Shown here piece after piece: positions 1 through 64,000 of a DNA stretch of 64,000 bases. The notes under the pieces were generated by a model. It ran no database searches. It had not been told where the DNA came from and saw nothing but the letters and a program-made list of their open reading frames with translations. Source of the stretch: Ianthella basta (taxonomy: Eukaryota > Porifera > Demospongiae > Verongiida > Ianthellidae); assembly GCA_964019415.1 (NCBI GenBank), contig OZ025873.1, forward strand, positions 4,130,776-4,194,775, written 5' to 3'. Numbering within the stretch: the first letter of the stretch is position 1; each line of letters begins with the position of its first letter. Position numbers and translations under genes: made by a program.

Positions 1-47
1 ATACAGTAGTAGAATGAACGCTGTGTGCTGTCCTCTATTCTTCTCAG

Positions 48-26035
<25,988 letters not shown>

Positions 26036-26142
26036 GCAATATTATCAGTACACCTGTATGTGAATTAACTTTAAGCAAATTTACAGAACGTAATCACTGT
26101 AGTCATGCTAGGTGTGTGCTGCTATTGATGAGTGGCTGTGTT

Positions 26143-34530
<8,388 letters not shown>

Positions 34531-34684
34531 CTCCCTGTGTCCTGTTCTTGCGCTCTATACTTACTCACTCAAAATGCAACGTGTAGACATCCGTATATTC
34601 CCGTATTCTACACAAACTGCTACTCATAGATACAACTAAACTAAGCGCCGGGGGCGGTGAATAGGTCAGTCAAGCCAGACTACA
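34531..34684. promoter_or_regulatory. Shared divergent promoter of PSMC1 and coilin
   Basis: Only 154 bp separate the two start codons, which point away from each other. A GC-box-like GGGGGCGGTG occurs at about 34650-34660, and no clear TATA box is visible for either gene. The 5' UTR of PSMC1 (starting immediately at 34531) must also lie here. That both genes are driven from this interval is an inference from spacing. Confidence 0.65.
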
Positions 34685-37600
34685 ATGGCGAAGGAGCCGC
34701 TGCATATCCGCGTGAAGCTGTACTTCGAAGATCCGCCTCTAGACACTCCTAAGTGTCTGTGGTACTTGATTAGTACAGATTCATGCAGCTTCATATCTGA
34801 CGTATGCTACTCTATTCAGAAGCGCTTTCTGGATGACCAAGAGGACGTTTCTCTCACAATGGACGACTGTGCTGTACCACTGGAAGAAAGTGTTCATCTA
34901 CTTCACGATAATGACGTCTTACGGTTAGCCCTCTGATCGGTGCTACAGTGTCTTATTCTCGAATTCGTCAACAATGCAGTGCTCAGACTCTTTAATATTA
35001 ATATATGTAGGGAGTATACATATATTATTGGAAGGAGCATTTCACTGACTTAGGTATAGGCATGTACATAAGGGCGCTTAAATTAATTAATTTGCTAGTG
35101 CAGCTTGACATTTAAGATAACAGTGAGTTTGTTAAAATTAATGTTTGTTGTAAATGTTATGGCATAGAATACAACTCACCTCTAACCTTAGACCTCACCA
35201 TGGCACGGACTTAATAAATTATATAAGCACTTCACCTGAACTTGAGAAAGGACAAGAGAGGAAGGTGCTGGATGTACAGTTACTCTTTAATCCTCTAATA
35301 GAGGATAGTATGTAGTTGTTCTACAAGAGTGCTTCATGTGAGTAGGCTGCAAATGCCTTGTGCATTAGTGACGGTCATTGGGAGTCTAGGGTAATCTAAC
35401 AACTTAGCAACTGTTAAAGAAGCTGGGACATTGAGGTATTATAGTTGCCTGAAATGCATCCAATTTGGTCTCTCTTTCCCCTTGGCCACACATGCACATG
35501 GCATTGTTTGCCAAAATCGATCAATCAATCAATCAGCCAACAGTAGCTCTTTCTCCTATGCAGTAGGTAGCTAGAATACATACATACCTACTGAAACAGT
35601 TACAATAATAATAATATGCCTATAAACTGGTTCATGTAGATCCATAATTCTGTATACAGTATCATATCAGGTCATCTTTTATTTGTATTCGTGATCTCCC
35701 TCTCAGTCTCTTTCTTGGCATCTCCTCCATATACGTAACCTGTCTTTACCAATCTCTCCTGTGGCATTTCCTCAATCTTCCTCCTCCATTGCCTCTTCTT
35801 TCTTAGTACAGTCTCTAGAACGTCTCCATGCCTCAGTCTCTCTCTAATGTCACCACTTCTTAGCCTATCCATTCTCGTCACCCCCTCAACTTTCCTTAGG
35901 TATCTCATCTTCGTTGCCTGCAGCTTCTTCATGTGCCTGGTCTGTAGTGTCCATGTTTCACTGCCAATATCTCTGATCTTACTCACTCGGTGTACTGCCG
36001 AACATGAAGTAAAGTTAGAGGTAGATCGGCACTTACGATATGTGCCAAGACAGCACACAACTATTATGCAGTACAGTTCGTATCCTAGGTTACCGCTGCT
36101 CACATTGCCTAACAGTTTCATGTTAATGATCTTAAATTATTTTGGGCAGGGTGCATCGTTGGCAAGCAAGATTAAAACCCAAGAAGCGGTCCAGTGGTGC
36201 CTCCAGCTCAATACAGGAATCAGCCAAGAAAAGGAAGAGGCTAGAAACATTGTGCAATGATAATAGCCATTCTCCTGTAGTAGCAAAGAAAAGTCAAAAT
36301 TTAAAAACTACCATTCGCAAGCCCAAGTCTGCTTCTGTGACATCCAATCAAAAGTTAATTAGTCCAACTGGGTCTAATGTTGTGCCTACATTACCCAATA
36401 GCAGTGGGCCAGGCACTGCTCTGCATCATAGTGAAGCTGGTGGACCACTGTCAAATGGTGACCAGCAAATGGCTCACAGTGGACAGAGTGCTACCTCGGA
36501 GAAGCAGCTACAAGCTTCTTCTGCAGGTGGGCCATGGTACTATGTATGTACTGTATGTACTAGTTGTCTGTGGTTTATTGTATTGATATATTGTTTTGTT
36601 GTGCACATGTCCGTAGTTTAAGAGTTGTAACTAAAGGTTAATTAATGTACTTCTTTTCTTGACAGTGGTGGACTTGCATACCTAAAAAGCTGATTTGCAC
36701 CTAACTGCAGCACTACTGCCTAGTTGTGTAGGAGTGCTAGATTGTGGACTCTGCACTGCATTTGTGTGCAGTGATACAGTAATTATGCCATCCTCTGTCA
36801 CTGACTTGTTAGAAACCATGTATGTGAAGACAGTGAAATCAAGGACAGGTGGAGTACACAAAAGGTTCACTATGTCTAGTAGCGGCGACAGCAACAGTAA
36901 CAGCGACAGTGACAGTGACAAGGCTGAAGAAGCTACACAGAAGGCCCTGGCAACCTCCATTTCTGATTCACAAGATTCTTATAGAAACAATGAACGTCGA
37001 TCCGCAGACTTTACCCTGCATTCTAGCTGGGACACTGGCACGTCTGCTGAAACACAGGTGCCTGAGCATGGTGGAGGCACAAAGAATTGTAGAGCGAGGT
37101 CATCTTTGAGAATCACAGGAGGAAGAAAGGACACCTTCAGAGCTGTTAGCACTGTGATTCATGTTCCTGCAAGGCCACCTGTGGAATGTTTTGACTCACT
37201 ACCAGACCTGTGTGGCCTGCCTAGAGTGGGTGACAAAATCGCCTTTAAGGTAAATATTACTTCACTGTGTGGTTTCTGCATTTGACTAGTTGTAACAAAC
37301 CATATACAGTAGCCACATCATGCACCACGTGTTGCAGTTGCTGTTCTGAGTGGCTCTTCAACACCCATCTGCATCAAAAGGTATTCCTCTTGATGCAGGA
37401 TCACTTTATTTCTCATGCAATGATAGGTTTGTAGACACCAGGATGTATGCATCTAATCACTACATGTGTGTATGTTGTTCCTGTAGGTGTTGGAGATGTC
37501 CTCTGAGTATTCACCTGAACTATCTGATTACAAGTCAGCAGTAGTTGTGTGTGTAACTCCTGCAACTAGCACTGTCAGACTGAGGTACACTAATGACACC

Positions 37601-39217
37601 ATTCAGCAGGAGAAGAAGAAAGGTCAGCATTAGTCATGGGAACTAAAGTAACGTACATTGCTTTGGATACACTAGGGGTGTGCAATTATCAAAATTAGTG
37701 GTATCACGATTATTGCCGATTATTGCTTATGAAGTATCACAATTACTCGATTAATTGAATTTGGCAATTGCAATAGATAGCATTGTCCCTTGTGCAACAT
37801 GACGGATCCCAATGTGTCATGCAAAAGCAAATAAGTGGCAAGCTCTCAATGAAGAAGCATTTACTGACAAAAGACAGGTGCTATCAAAAGAACGCAAGAC
37901 TACTACAAGTGAGCACTAAAGGCAACACCTATTTCAAGCCTCACGTCAGCGCATATGACCTATATGCACAGATGTGCGCTAGGCAGAAATGAAAACCTAG
38001 TTTGCTAAGTGTGTGATACGAATAACAGGCTCTGCTACGACTTACGTGGCTGCGATCCATGGACGTTTCCATTCTCTAACTGAAATCCAAAGAGGTACCA
38101 CACATTGCTGCTACAGTTCTTTAGAGTAGGTAGGTATACTCTTCAAACCAGGTTGCATTCGCACCTGTCCATTTGGAAGCAAAGAAACAGCCTTTCACAC
38201 TGATTTTCACTTGCAATAAACGTTAATTACATCACAATTGCACGTGTGCAATTAATCAATTGGGGATTTTCCCCTCGCGATTATCAACATGATTTTTAGA
38301 AGACAATCAATTAATCGCCGTAATCGATTAAATTGTGCACCCCTAATACTTAGAAACCTTATCATTTGGCTGTAGCAGCTAGACTGGCGTACATTGCTCA
38401 GTGTAACTTCTTTGCTAGTGTGATTTGCTTTCTGTTGGTGTGTTACCTGGTTGTAGCAACGTGAAGCCATGTTGATGTAATGTGTGGCTAAAATACTGTA
38501 CAGATACAGTTGAATCTCATTGATCAACCCTTCTGCACTCTGGTGCAAGTCGGTTGTGTAATTTGAATTCATTCTCATCGAATGTACACACCTTTGGGAT
38601 GTATCCTGGTACGAATATCCTGTAACCCCCCATCCACATCGTATATAACCTGTACATAAAATGTGCCAACTATTTGTACCAACAGCATTTATGGCACATA
38701 CATACAGTAATCTGTGCAGTGTTGTACCTGTTAAATGGTACTTGTGTGCATATGAAAGGCGTACATATGTAAGATTTTGTGTTCAGCATTTTTGTTTGCT
38801 GTCATTGTTTCATCCATGTGCGTATAGATTTGAGCGAAGTACTTACCTATGTATGTGGCATACACACAGCCAATATGTGCAGATATTTGTACATAAGAGA
38901 TAGCAGCTCTTATCAAGCACGATTTGAACTGCTGTAACTTGATCTGTGCTTTTCTCTGTATATGTATCTGAAGCTGTGGAACTGGCTAAGGGCAAGTTTG
39001 CAATAGATTGTTTTGAATGTGAGGAAGGAGACGGAGACAAAGAGTCAGAGGTGAGAACTGTATTTATCTCATGTTCTAATATCATCAATTTCAGTCATCA
39101 TCCAGTGTTTCCTTGCTTTGCTGTGCATTATATGAATTTGTGCATTTCGTACAGGTTGACCTGAACTGGAAAGATTTGCAGTCTATAAAATTGATGCCAG
39201 TAGAATGCCATCCATAA
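34685..39217 (+). CDS. COIL: Coilin, Cajal body scaffold protein, complete, six exons
   Basis: Nuclear scaffold of Cajal bodies, involved in snRNP maturation. Exons: 34685-34923, 36150-36526, 36780-37249, 37487-37622, 38974-39050, 39155-39217 (TAA), about 453 residues with consistent phases. Exon 1 encodes the ubiquitin-like N-terminal self-association domain (IRVKLYFEDPP ... LLHDNDVLR). Exon 2 has basic nuclear-localisation-like runs (KPKKR, KKRKRLE). Exon 3 has an acidic-serine stretch (SSSGDSNSNSDSDSD), then the start of the atypical Tudor-like C-terminal domain (RVGDKIAFK), which continues in exon 4 (VLEMSSEYSPELSDYK) and ends WKDLQSIKLMPVECHP. Reading through the exon 1 donor adds only a few codons before a stop. 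The exon 3 acceptor could also be at 36815; both choices keep the phase. Confidence 0.92.
35690..35975 (-). mobile_element. LINE fragment: C-terminal tail of a non-LTR reverse transcriptase ORF
   Basis: The minus-strand frame reads GSETWTLQTRHMKKLQATKM, then YLRKVEGVTRMDRLR, LRHGDVLETVLRKKRQW and MPQERLVKTGYVYGG. This is the usual 'YGSETWTL...RRILGI..RDR..N..' tail of Jockey/RTE-like LINEs. Only the tail is present. It is antisense in coilin intron 1. Confidence 0.75.
37673..38345. mobile_element. Nonautonomous hAT-like element
   Basis: Terminal inverted repeats TAGGGGTGTGCAATTA at the left and ATTGTGCACCCCTA at the right, with further inverted ATTAATCGATTA-type subterminal motifs. Flanking ATAC is partly shared, so the target-site duplication is blurred. 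A short internal frame at 37780-37990 contains no convincing transposase domain. In coilin intron 4. Confidence 0.7.
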
Positions 39218-40619
39218 CATGTTTAGCATGAGAATATTTTGTTCATCATTTATGGTCAGACTACACTAGCCATTCATTACAGAGCCTGCTCACCTGTCAC
39301 TATTCGTATACATATGTATGTACATTTTACATGCTAGTGACATCTCTGATGTGTGGGTTGAGTGAGATCTGTCTGTGATGTGAACATTTCACTGTCTAGC
39401 TACATGCACCTTATACTGAATAGTCATAGCAGTGATGGATGCATGACATACATATATACTGTATATAAATGTCTTCACAGACCCACAAATACTTAAATTG
39501 CAGAATTGATATCTAAGCGCATGCATATTGCAACTTAATTATATGTGTGGGGTGGTGGTAATCTACTAAAGGATCAATTAATGTTATAATGGCGCCAGGC
39601 CACACAACACTTTTGCATGCAGCACCAGTAGGCTAGGATTGCAATCAGCACGGGTGCCATATTCCACAAACACATGGAACAAGCTAAGAAGATGTCTTGA
39701 TTTGTTTTGAAAGGAGCTCTCCAGATTAAGCTGATCATGACCTTTATAGGAGTTGCCCCATGGAGTGGGGTGGGTGGGTGGAGGTGTTCAAATACAGCAG
39801 GGGTGATTGGGTGGAGTGCACACATGCTAACGTAAATAATTAATGTGTTTACAAATTAAACATACTGTACATTGTAAGTGTAGTAGCGTGTATATATGTA
39901 TTCTTCCTCGGAGGGCAGGCAGCTGCGGCTGGCATTTAACTATAAGTTGTGTGGTCACACCAGCCATCATTGCTGACAGTATGCATAAATTATGAGTATA
40001 TATACATGTGCACAGTACACATGTCTCTGTGTACAGGGTGCTACATACATACTGTACTGTATAATTATAGAATACCCTATCATTTCATATAATTAAGCTG
40101 CAAGTGTTTTCAGTGTATGTGTGTGTGCACTGCCAGTACACTGACTACAGAGCAATGCAATCTGATGGAAATCAGCAAAAACACAAAACAACACATACCA
40201 CTACTACTATACAATAATATTAGAAATAAACTCTACACAATATGATACATACAAACATGTCCTAGATATGCTAATGCTATTTATAATAATTATTAAGACA
40301 GTGTTAGTACAAATGGAAAACTGCAGACTTTAATATGTAAGTACATATGTAAAATTGTTGAACATACACAACATTCATTATACTGCTTGGTGAAGCAAGA
40401 GATGTCAATCACTGTAGAGATGGCCCTTCATGAAACTGTACAAAGATGTGGTTATGTTCTGCAGGAGGTGAGGGAAGTACAGTAAAGACGATGACTCACA
40501 CTGCTACAAAGACCACTCTGCAATACTTATTCAATCAAGTGCATTGTCACTGTTATGTACGTATGTCCATCAACTTGATTCCTTCAAAACATATGTTTTA
40601 TCAGAGAGTACGATAGTAC

Positions 40620-41100
40620 TCTCTATGTAGGGATGGTACAGGGTGTTTCGAATTTGCAATACATAGGTATAGGAACGAAATCGCGAAAAGCGCCGAAAAC
40701 CACCAAAACAAGGATAAGTAGGGCTAAATACAAACTATTCTTACACTAAACTGACCTGGAAGGCAAGCGAACATGGTCTGTCAGCGAGAAAATGACATTC
40801 AAAAACATCCATTTTCGTCTTCATATTCTTCATATTCTTCTTCTTCATATTCTCCTTTGCCAGCTGTAACTGACGAACAAAATTAGCTATCAAACTAATT
40901 CCACGATGAACGTACTGCAAATTAACCGAACTGTATTCTTTTGTAGGTTAGAAACCGCTGTGAGCAAGTGTCCCTCATTACGGTTACCAGGTCTGTCCGG
41001 AGACGTTATGCGCAAGACACCGTTTTACAATGACGTTGATGACCGACAGTTTTTCACCCACTGTTCCTTCAATGTCTCTTCAATAGCCTCACAACACCGA
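40620..41100 (+). repeat. Dispersed repeat family B, copy 1
   Basis: Begins TATGTAGGGATGGTACAGGG and contains CGAAAACC, a TTCTTCTTC-rich tract and TTCTTTTGTAGGTTAGAAAC. The same order recurs from 43369 (TATGTAGGGATGGCAGTGG, TTCTTCTTCTTC, TTCCTTTGTAGGTTACAAGG). The 5' end recurs inverted near 51614-51715. No coding content was recognised. Confidence 0.55.
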
Positions 41101-41326
41101 TAGATGTCCGTTCGGAGACACATACAAGAGAAGCTTTGGTCAAAGTTAGCTTGCGTGTCGTTTCAAAGGACATCCGTGGTTATGCACATCACGCCATTTT
41201 TAATTAATATTCGGTTAGCTTCTGGTCGCCGTTTCACACCATTTCCAGTGGCCTATAGCTAGCGCACGGAAAGGTGCTGATGAGCTCCAGGAATAGGGTC
41301 CTATGTATATCTGCACGGATGTCCTG

Positions 41327-41463
41327 TGGTTGCAACTTAGCATGTGCAACTTGCACATCATAAAAATGCACAGTTGCAACTTAGCACGTGCAACTTGCAC
41401 ATCATAAAAATGCACAGTTGCAACTTAGCATGTGCAACTTGCACACCATAAAAAAGCACAGAA
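41327..41463. repeat. Tandem repeat, unit about 46 bp, three copies
   Basis: Unit GTTGCAACTTAGCATGTGCA + ACTTGCACATCATAAAAATGCACA repeated three times with very few changes. Each unit contains a TGCAAGTTGCA-like inverted pair. Confidence 0.9.
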
Positions 41464-41485
41464 ACTATATAGAATTACTAAAAAT

Positions 41486-41711
41486 GTTCTACAAAAATAG
41501 CAAGGATGTAGGGATGGCACAAAAAGTACAGAAACAAGTAAAGGCTGTTACACAGTGGAGCATTAACCATCATCCCTACATTCAAGAATGTAGGACTATA
41601 AGGTGCGACATTCTTGCATGTAGGGACCATGGTTACTGCTCCACTGTGTAACAGCTTGTACTGGTTTCTGTACTTCTTGTGCCATACCTACATCCTTACA
41701 GTTTTGTAGAA
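41486..41711. mobile_element. Long-hairpin MITE, family A, copy 2
   Basis: The arms starting TTCTACAAAAATAGCAAGGA and ending CTTACAGTTTTGTAGAA are inverted over about 105 bp each. Shared inner segments are GCTGTTACACAGTGGAGCA and its complement. Best-preserved copy of the family. Confidence 0.85.
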
Positions 41712-41796
41712 TTTCTTCATTAATTCTAGTATTATACCATGACATACTATGGCGGGCCACAGCACAAATCAATGGATACAGGTATCCTGTGCAGAC

Positions 41797-62710
<20,914 letters not shown>

Positions 62711-62714
62711 CTGT

Positions 62715-62866
62715 GTGGGAGGGGAGGGTGAGGGCGAGGGAGGGAGGGAGGGTGAGGGCAAGGGAGGGAGGGAGGGAGGGCGAGGGAGGGGAGAGTGAGG
62801 GCAAGGGAGGGTAAGGGTGAGGGAGGGGGGGTGAGGGCGAGGGAGGGAGGGAGGGAGGGAGAGACA
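62715..62866. repeat. (GGGA)n purine tract, about 150 bp
   Basis: Almost pure purine on the plus strand (GGGAGGGAGGGAGGGTGAGG type) with dozens of G3 runs. On the gene strand it is a C/T tract ending only a few bases before the acceptor of kinase exon 62627-62710, so it doubles as an extreme polypyrimidine tract. Confidence 0.9.
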
Positions 62867-63149
62867 TGGTCAGGAATTGAACAGAGAGGAGGAAGAGAGA
62901 CAGAGTAAAAGTGAGAGCAGAAGAGTTGGGAGAGAGAGAACAGAGTGCGGGGAAGAGGAGTGAGGGAAGCAGGTACTTACTATAGCAAGGCAAGGCATAG
63001 GCTCCACTTGTCTGTATCTACAGTACTATGTAGACACGTACATGCACACACAATATGAGGTATTACTGCCAGTAGGACATATGGCACAGCCAGCACCACT
63101 CCAAAGCAACATTCCATCCCCAGCATGCACATATACACACGCACACACA

Positions 63150-63156
63150 CACGCGT

Positions 63157-63237
<81 letters not shown>
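63150..63237. repeat. (CA)n microsatellite
   Basis: CA tract of about 85 bp, preceded by ACACGCGTGCAC. Confidence 0.95.
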
Positions 63238-63239
<2 letters not shown>

Positions 63240-64000
63240 GGCCTCTAACTCACTGACTACTACTGTGCATCACATGTGGGGCTAGAGAATTATTGTAGCT
63301 GCTTGTAAGTAGTGGTTAATGAATGTAGCTAGAAGCCAACAAGGTGTCAGACTAGATACTCCTTGGTTAAGATAACTAGCTAATATCACTCAATGAGAGT
63401 GAGATCAAGGGCAGGACACCCTGGGGTATCCATCTAATGTGATGTCAAATGCATGTTTTGACTAGGAGAGGCCTGGAGACATTACAGAAAGCCAATGCAT
63501 TTTAGTAAAGCCACAGTCCATCATACTGCAAATAAGCTGAAAATGCACACATTACACAACATACGTACGTACGTATGTAGAGCATTAAGAAACACACAAG
63601 GAATACTTGCGCATACACCTACCAGGTACACTGCTACATTTCGCCCAGCTGCTTCAATAACCAAGTACATACGTACATACAGTTAAACAAGCCATACACG
63701 ATTACAAGCCTTGTACGTATGCACCTGCATTCCTCCCATTGGCAGTGCGAGCACGGCCATGCAAGGGACCCCCTCCCCCACCAAGAATGCAGTGTCGCTA
63801 ACATGCCAATCTAGCCTCCCTCCAGACCCACAGAGTCCAGTGTAGGCACCACTAACCACAAGGCAGGCACGTTTGTACTACTCTTGTAGCCATGTAAACG
63901 GATACAGGCAGCAATGAATGCCACACTACACCCTCATACACAACACCTCCATTGTACCGCTTGATGGGCACGTACGTACATACAACACCTGTTACTCCTC
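63238..64000. other. No gene recognised; presumed MRCK intron
   Basis: No exon of the kinase N-lobe or of the MRCK N-terminus could be read on the minus strand. The stretch has several TACGTACGTA runs (for example 63561-63580) and nothing else I can name. Confidence 0.5.

Larger units (their letters stand above)
39218..41796. other. Spacer between coilin and the MRCK stop codon
   Basis: About 2.6 kb without a supported gene. The right part probably includes the MRCK 3' UTR, and the left part the coilin 3' UTR. From 39218 to about 40600 I see only AT-rich sequence with short TACA/TATA runs. The rest contains a dispersed repeat (about 40620-41100), a 46-bp tandem array and a hairpin MITE, listed separately. 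Confidence 0.6.

Noticed and set aside
37780..37992. Frame within the hAT-like element as a transposase
   Set aside because: Only about 69 codons without a conserved transposase motif; the element appears nonautonomous.
63600..63665. Minus-strand segment VIEAAGRNVAVYL as the MRCK glycine-loop exon
   Set aside because: It lacks the GxGxFG loop, and the following exon already starts at the residue after the loop, so the expected sequence does not fit.

Overview
The window looks like nuclear DNA of an animal, most likely an early-branching invertebrate such as a sponge. It has no operons, many small exons with GT/AG borders, long (CA/TG)n tracts and many kinds of inverted-repeat transposons. 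It also encodes MRCK, coilin, PITRM1 and Rpt2. The taxon is an inference; no rRNA or species marker is present.

Layout. (1) About 48-26035, plus strand: 3' part of PITRM1 (presequence protease, M16C), about 25 exons. Its introns hold a decayed Penelope-like retroelement, an intact reading frame joining a retroviral-type integrase tail to an Ulp1 protease and a PHD finger, a decayed hAT transposase and several inverted-repeat elements. (2) 26143-34530, minus strand: complete PSMC1 (26S proteasome ATPase Rpt2), 12 exons, ending 107 bp from the PITRM1 stop codon (convergent pair). (3) 34685-39217, plus strand: complete coilin gene, whose ATG lies 154 bp from the PSMC1 ATG (divergent pair with a shared promoter). 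(4) 39218-41796: gene-poor spacer, probably including the MRCK 3' UTR, with repeats. (5) 41797-62710, minus strand: MRCK/CDC42BP-type kinase, about 38 exons, with kinase, coiled coil, C1, PH, CNH and CRIB regions in order. Its first exons (glycine loop and upstream) lie beyond the right edge or were not found.

The four host genes are conserved housekeeping or signalling genes: mitochondrial peptide turnover, proteasome ATPase, Cajal body scaffold and Cdc42 effector kinase. Nothing suggests that they work as one pathway. The unusual content is intronic: the Ulp1/PHD element, two copies of a TTAA-flanked (piggyBac-like) nonautonomous element, a separate 885-bp TTAA-flanked element, three copies of a long-hairpin MITE, a 600-bp duplication around a 159-bp palindrome, and a repeat pair with a hammerhead-like core.

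Exon coordinates were read by eye from splice signals and from recalled protein-family conservation. They should be checked against transcripts.
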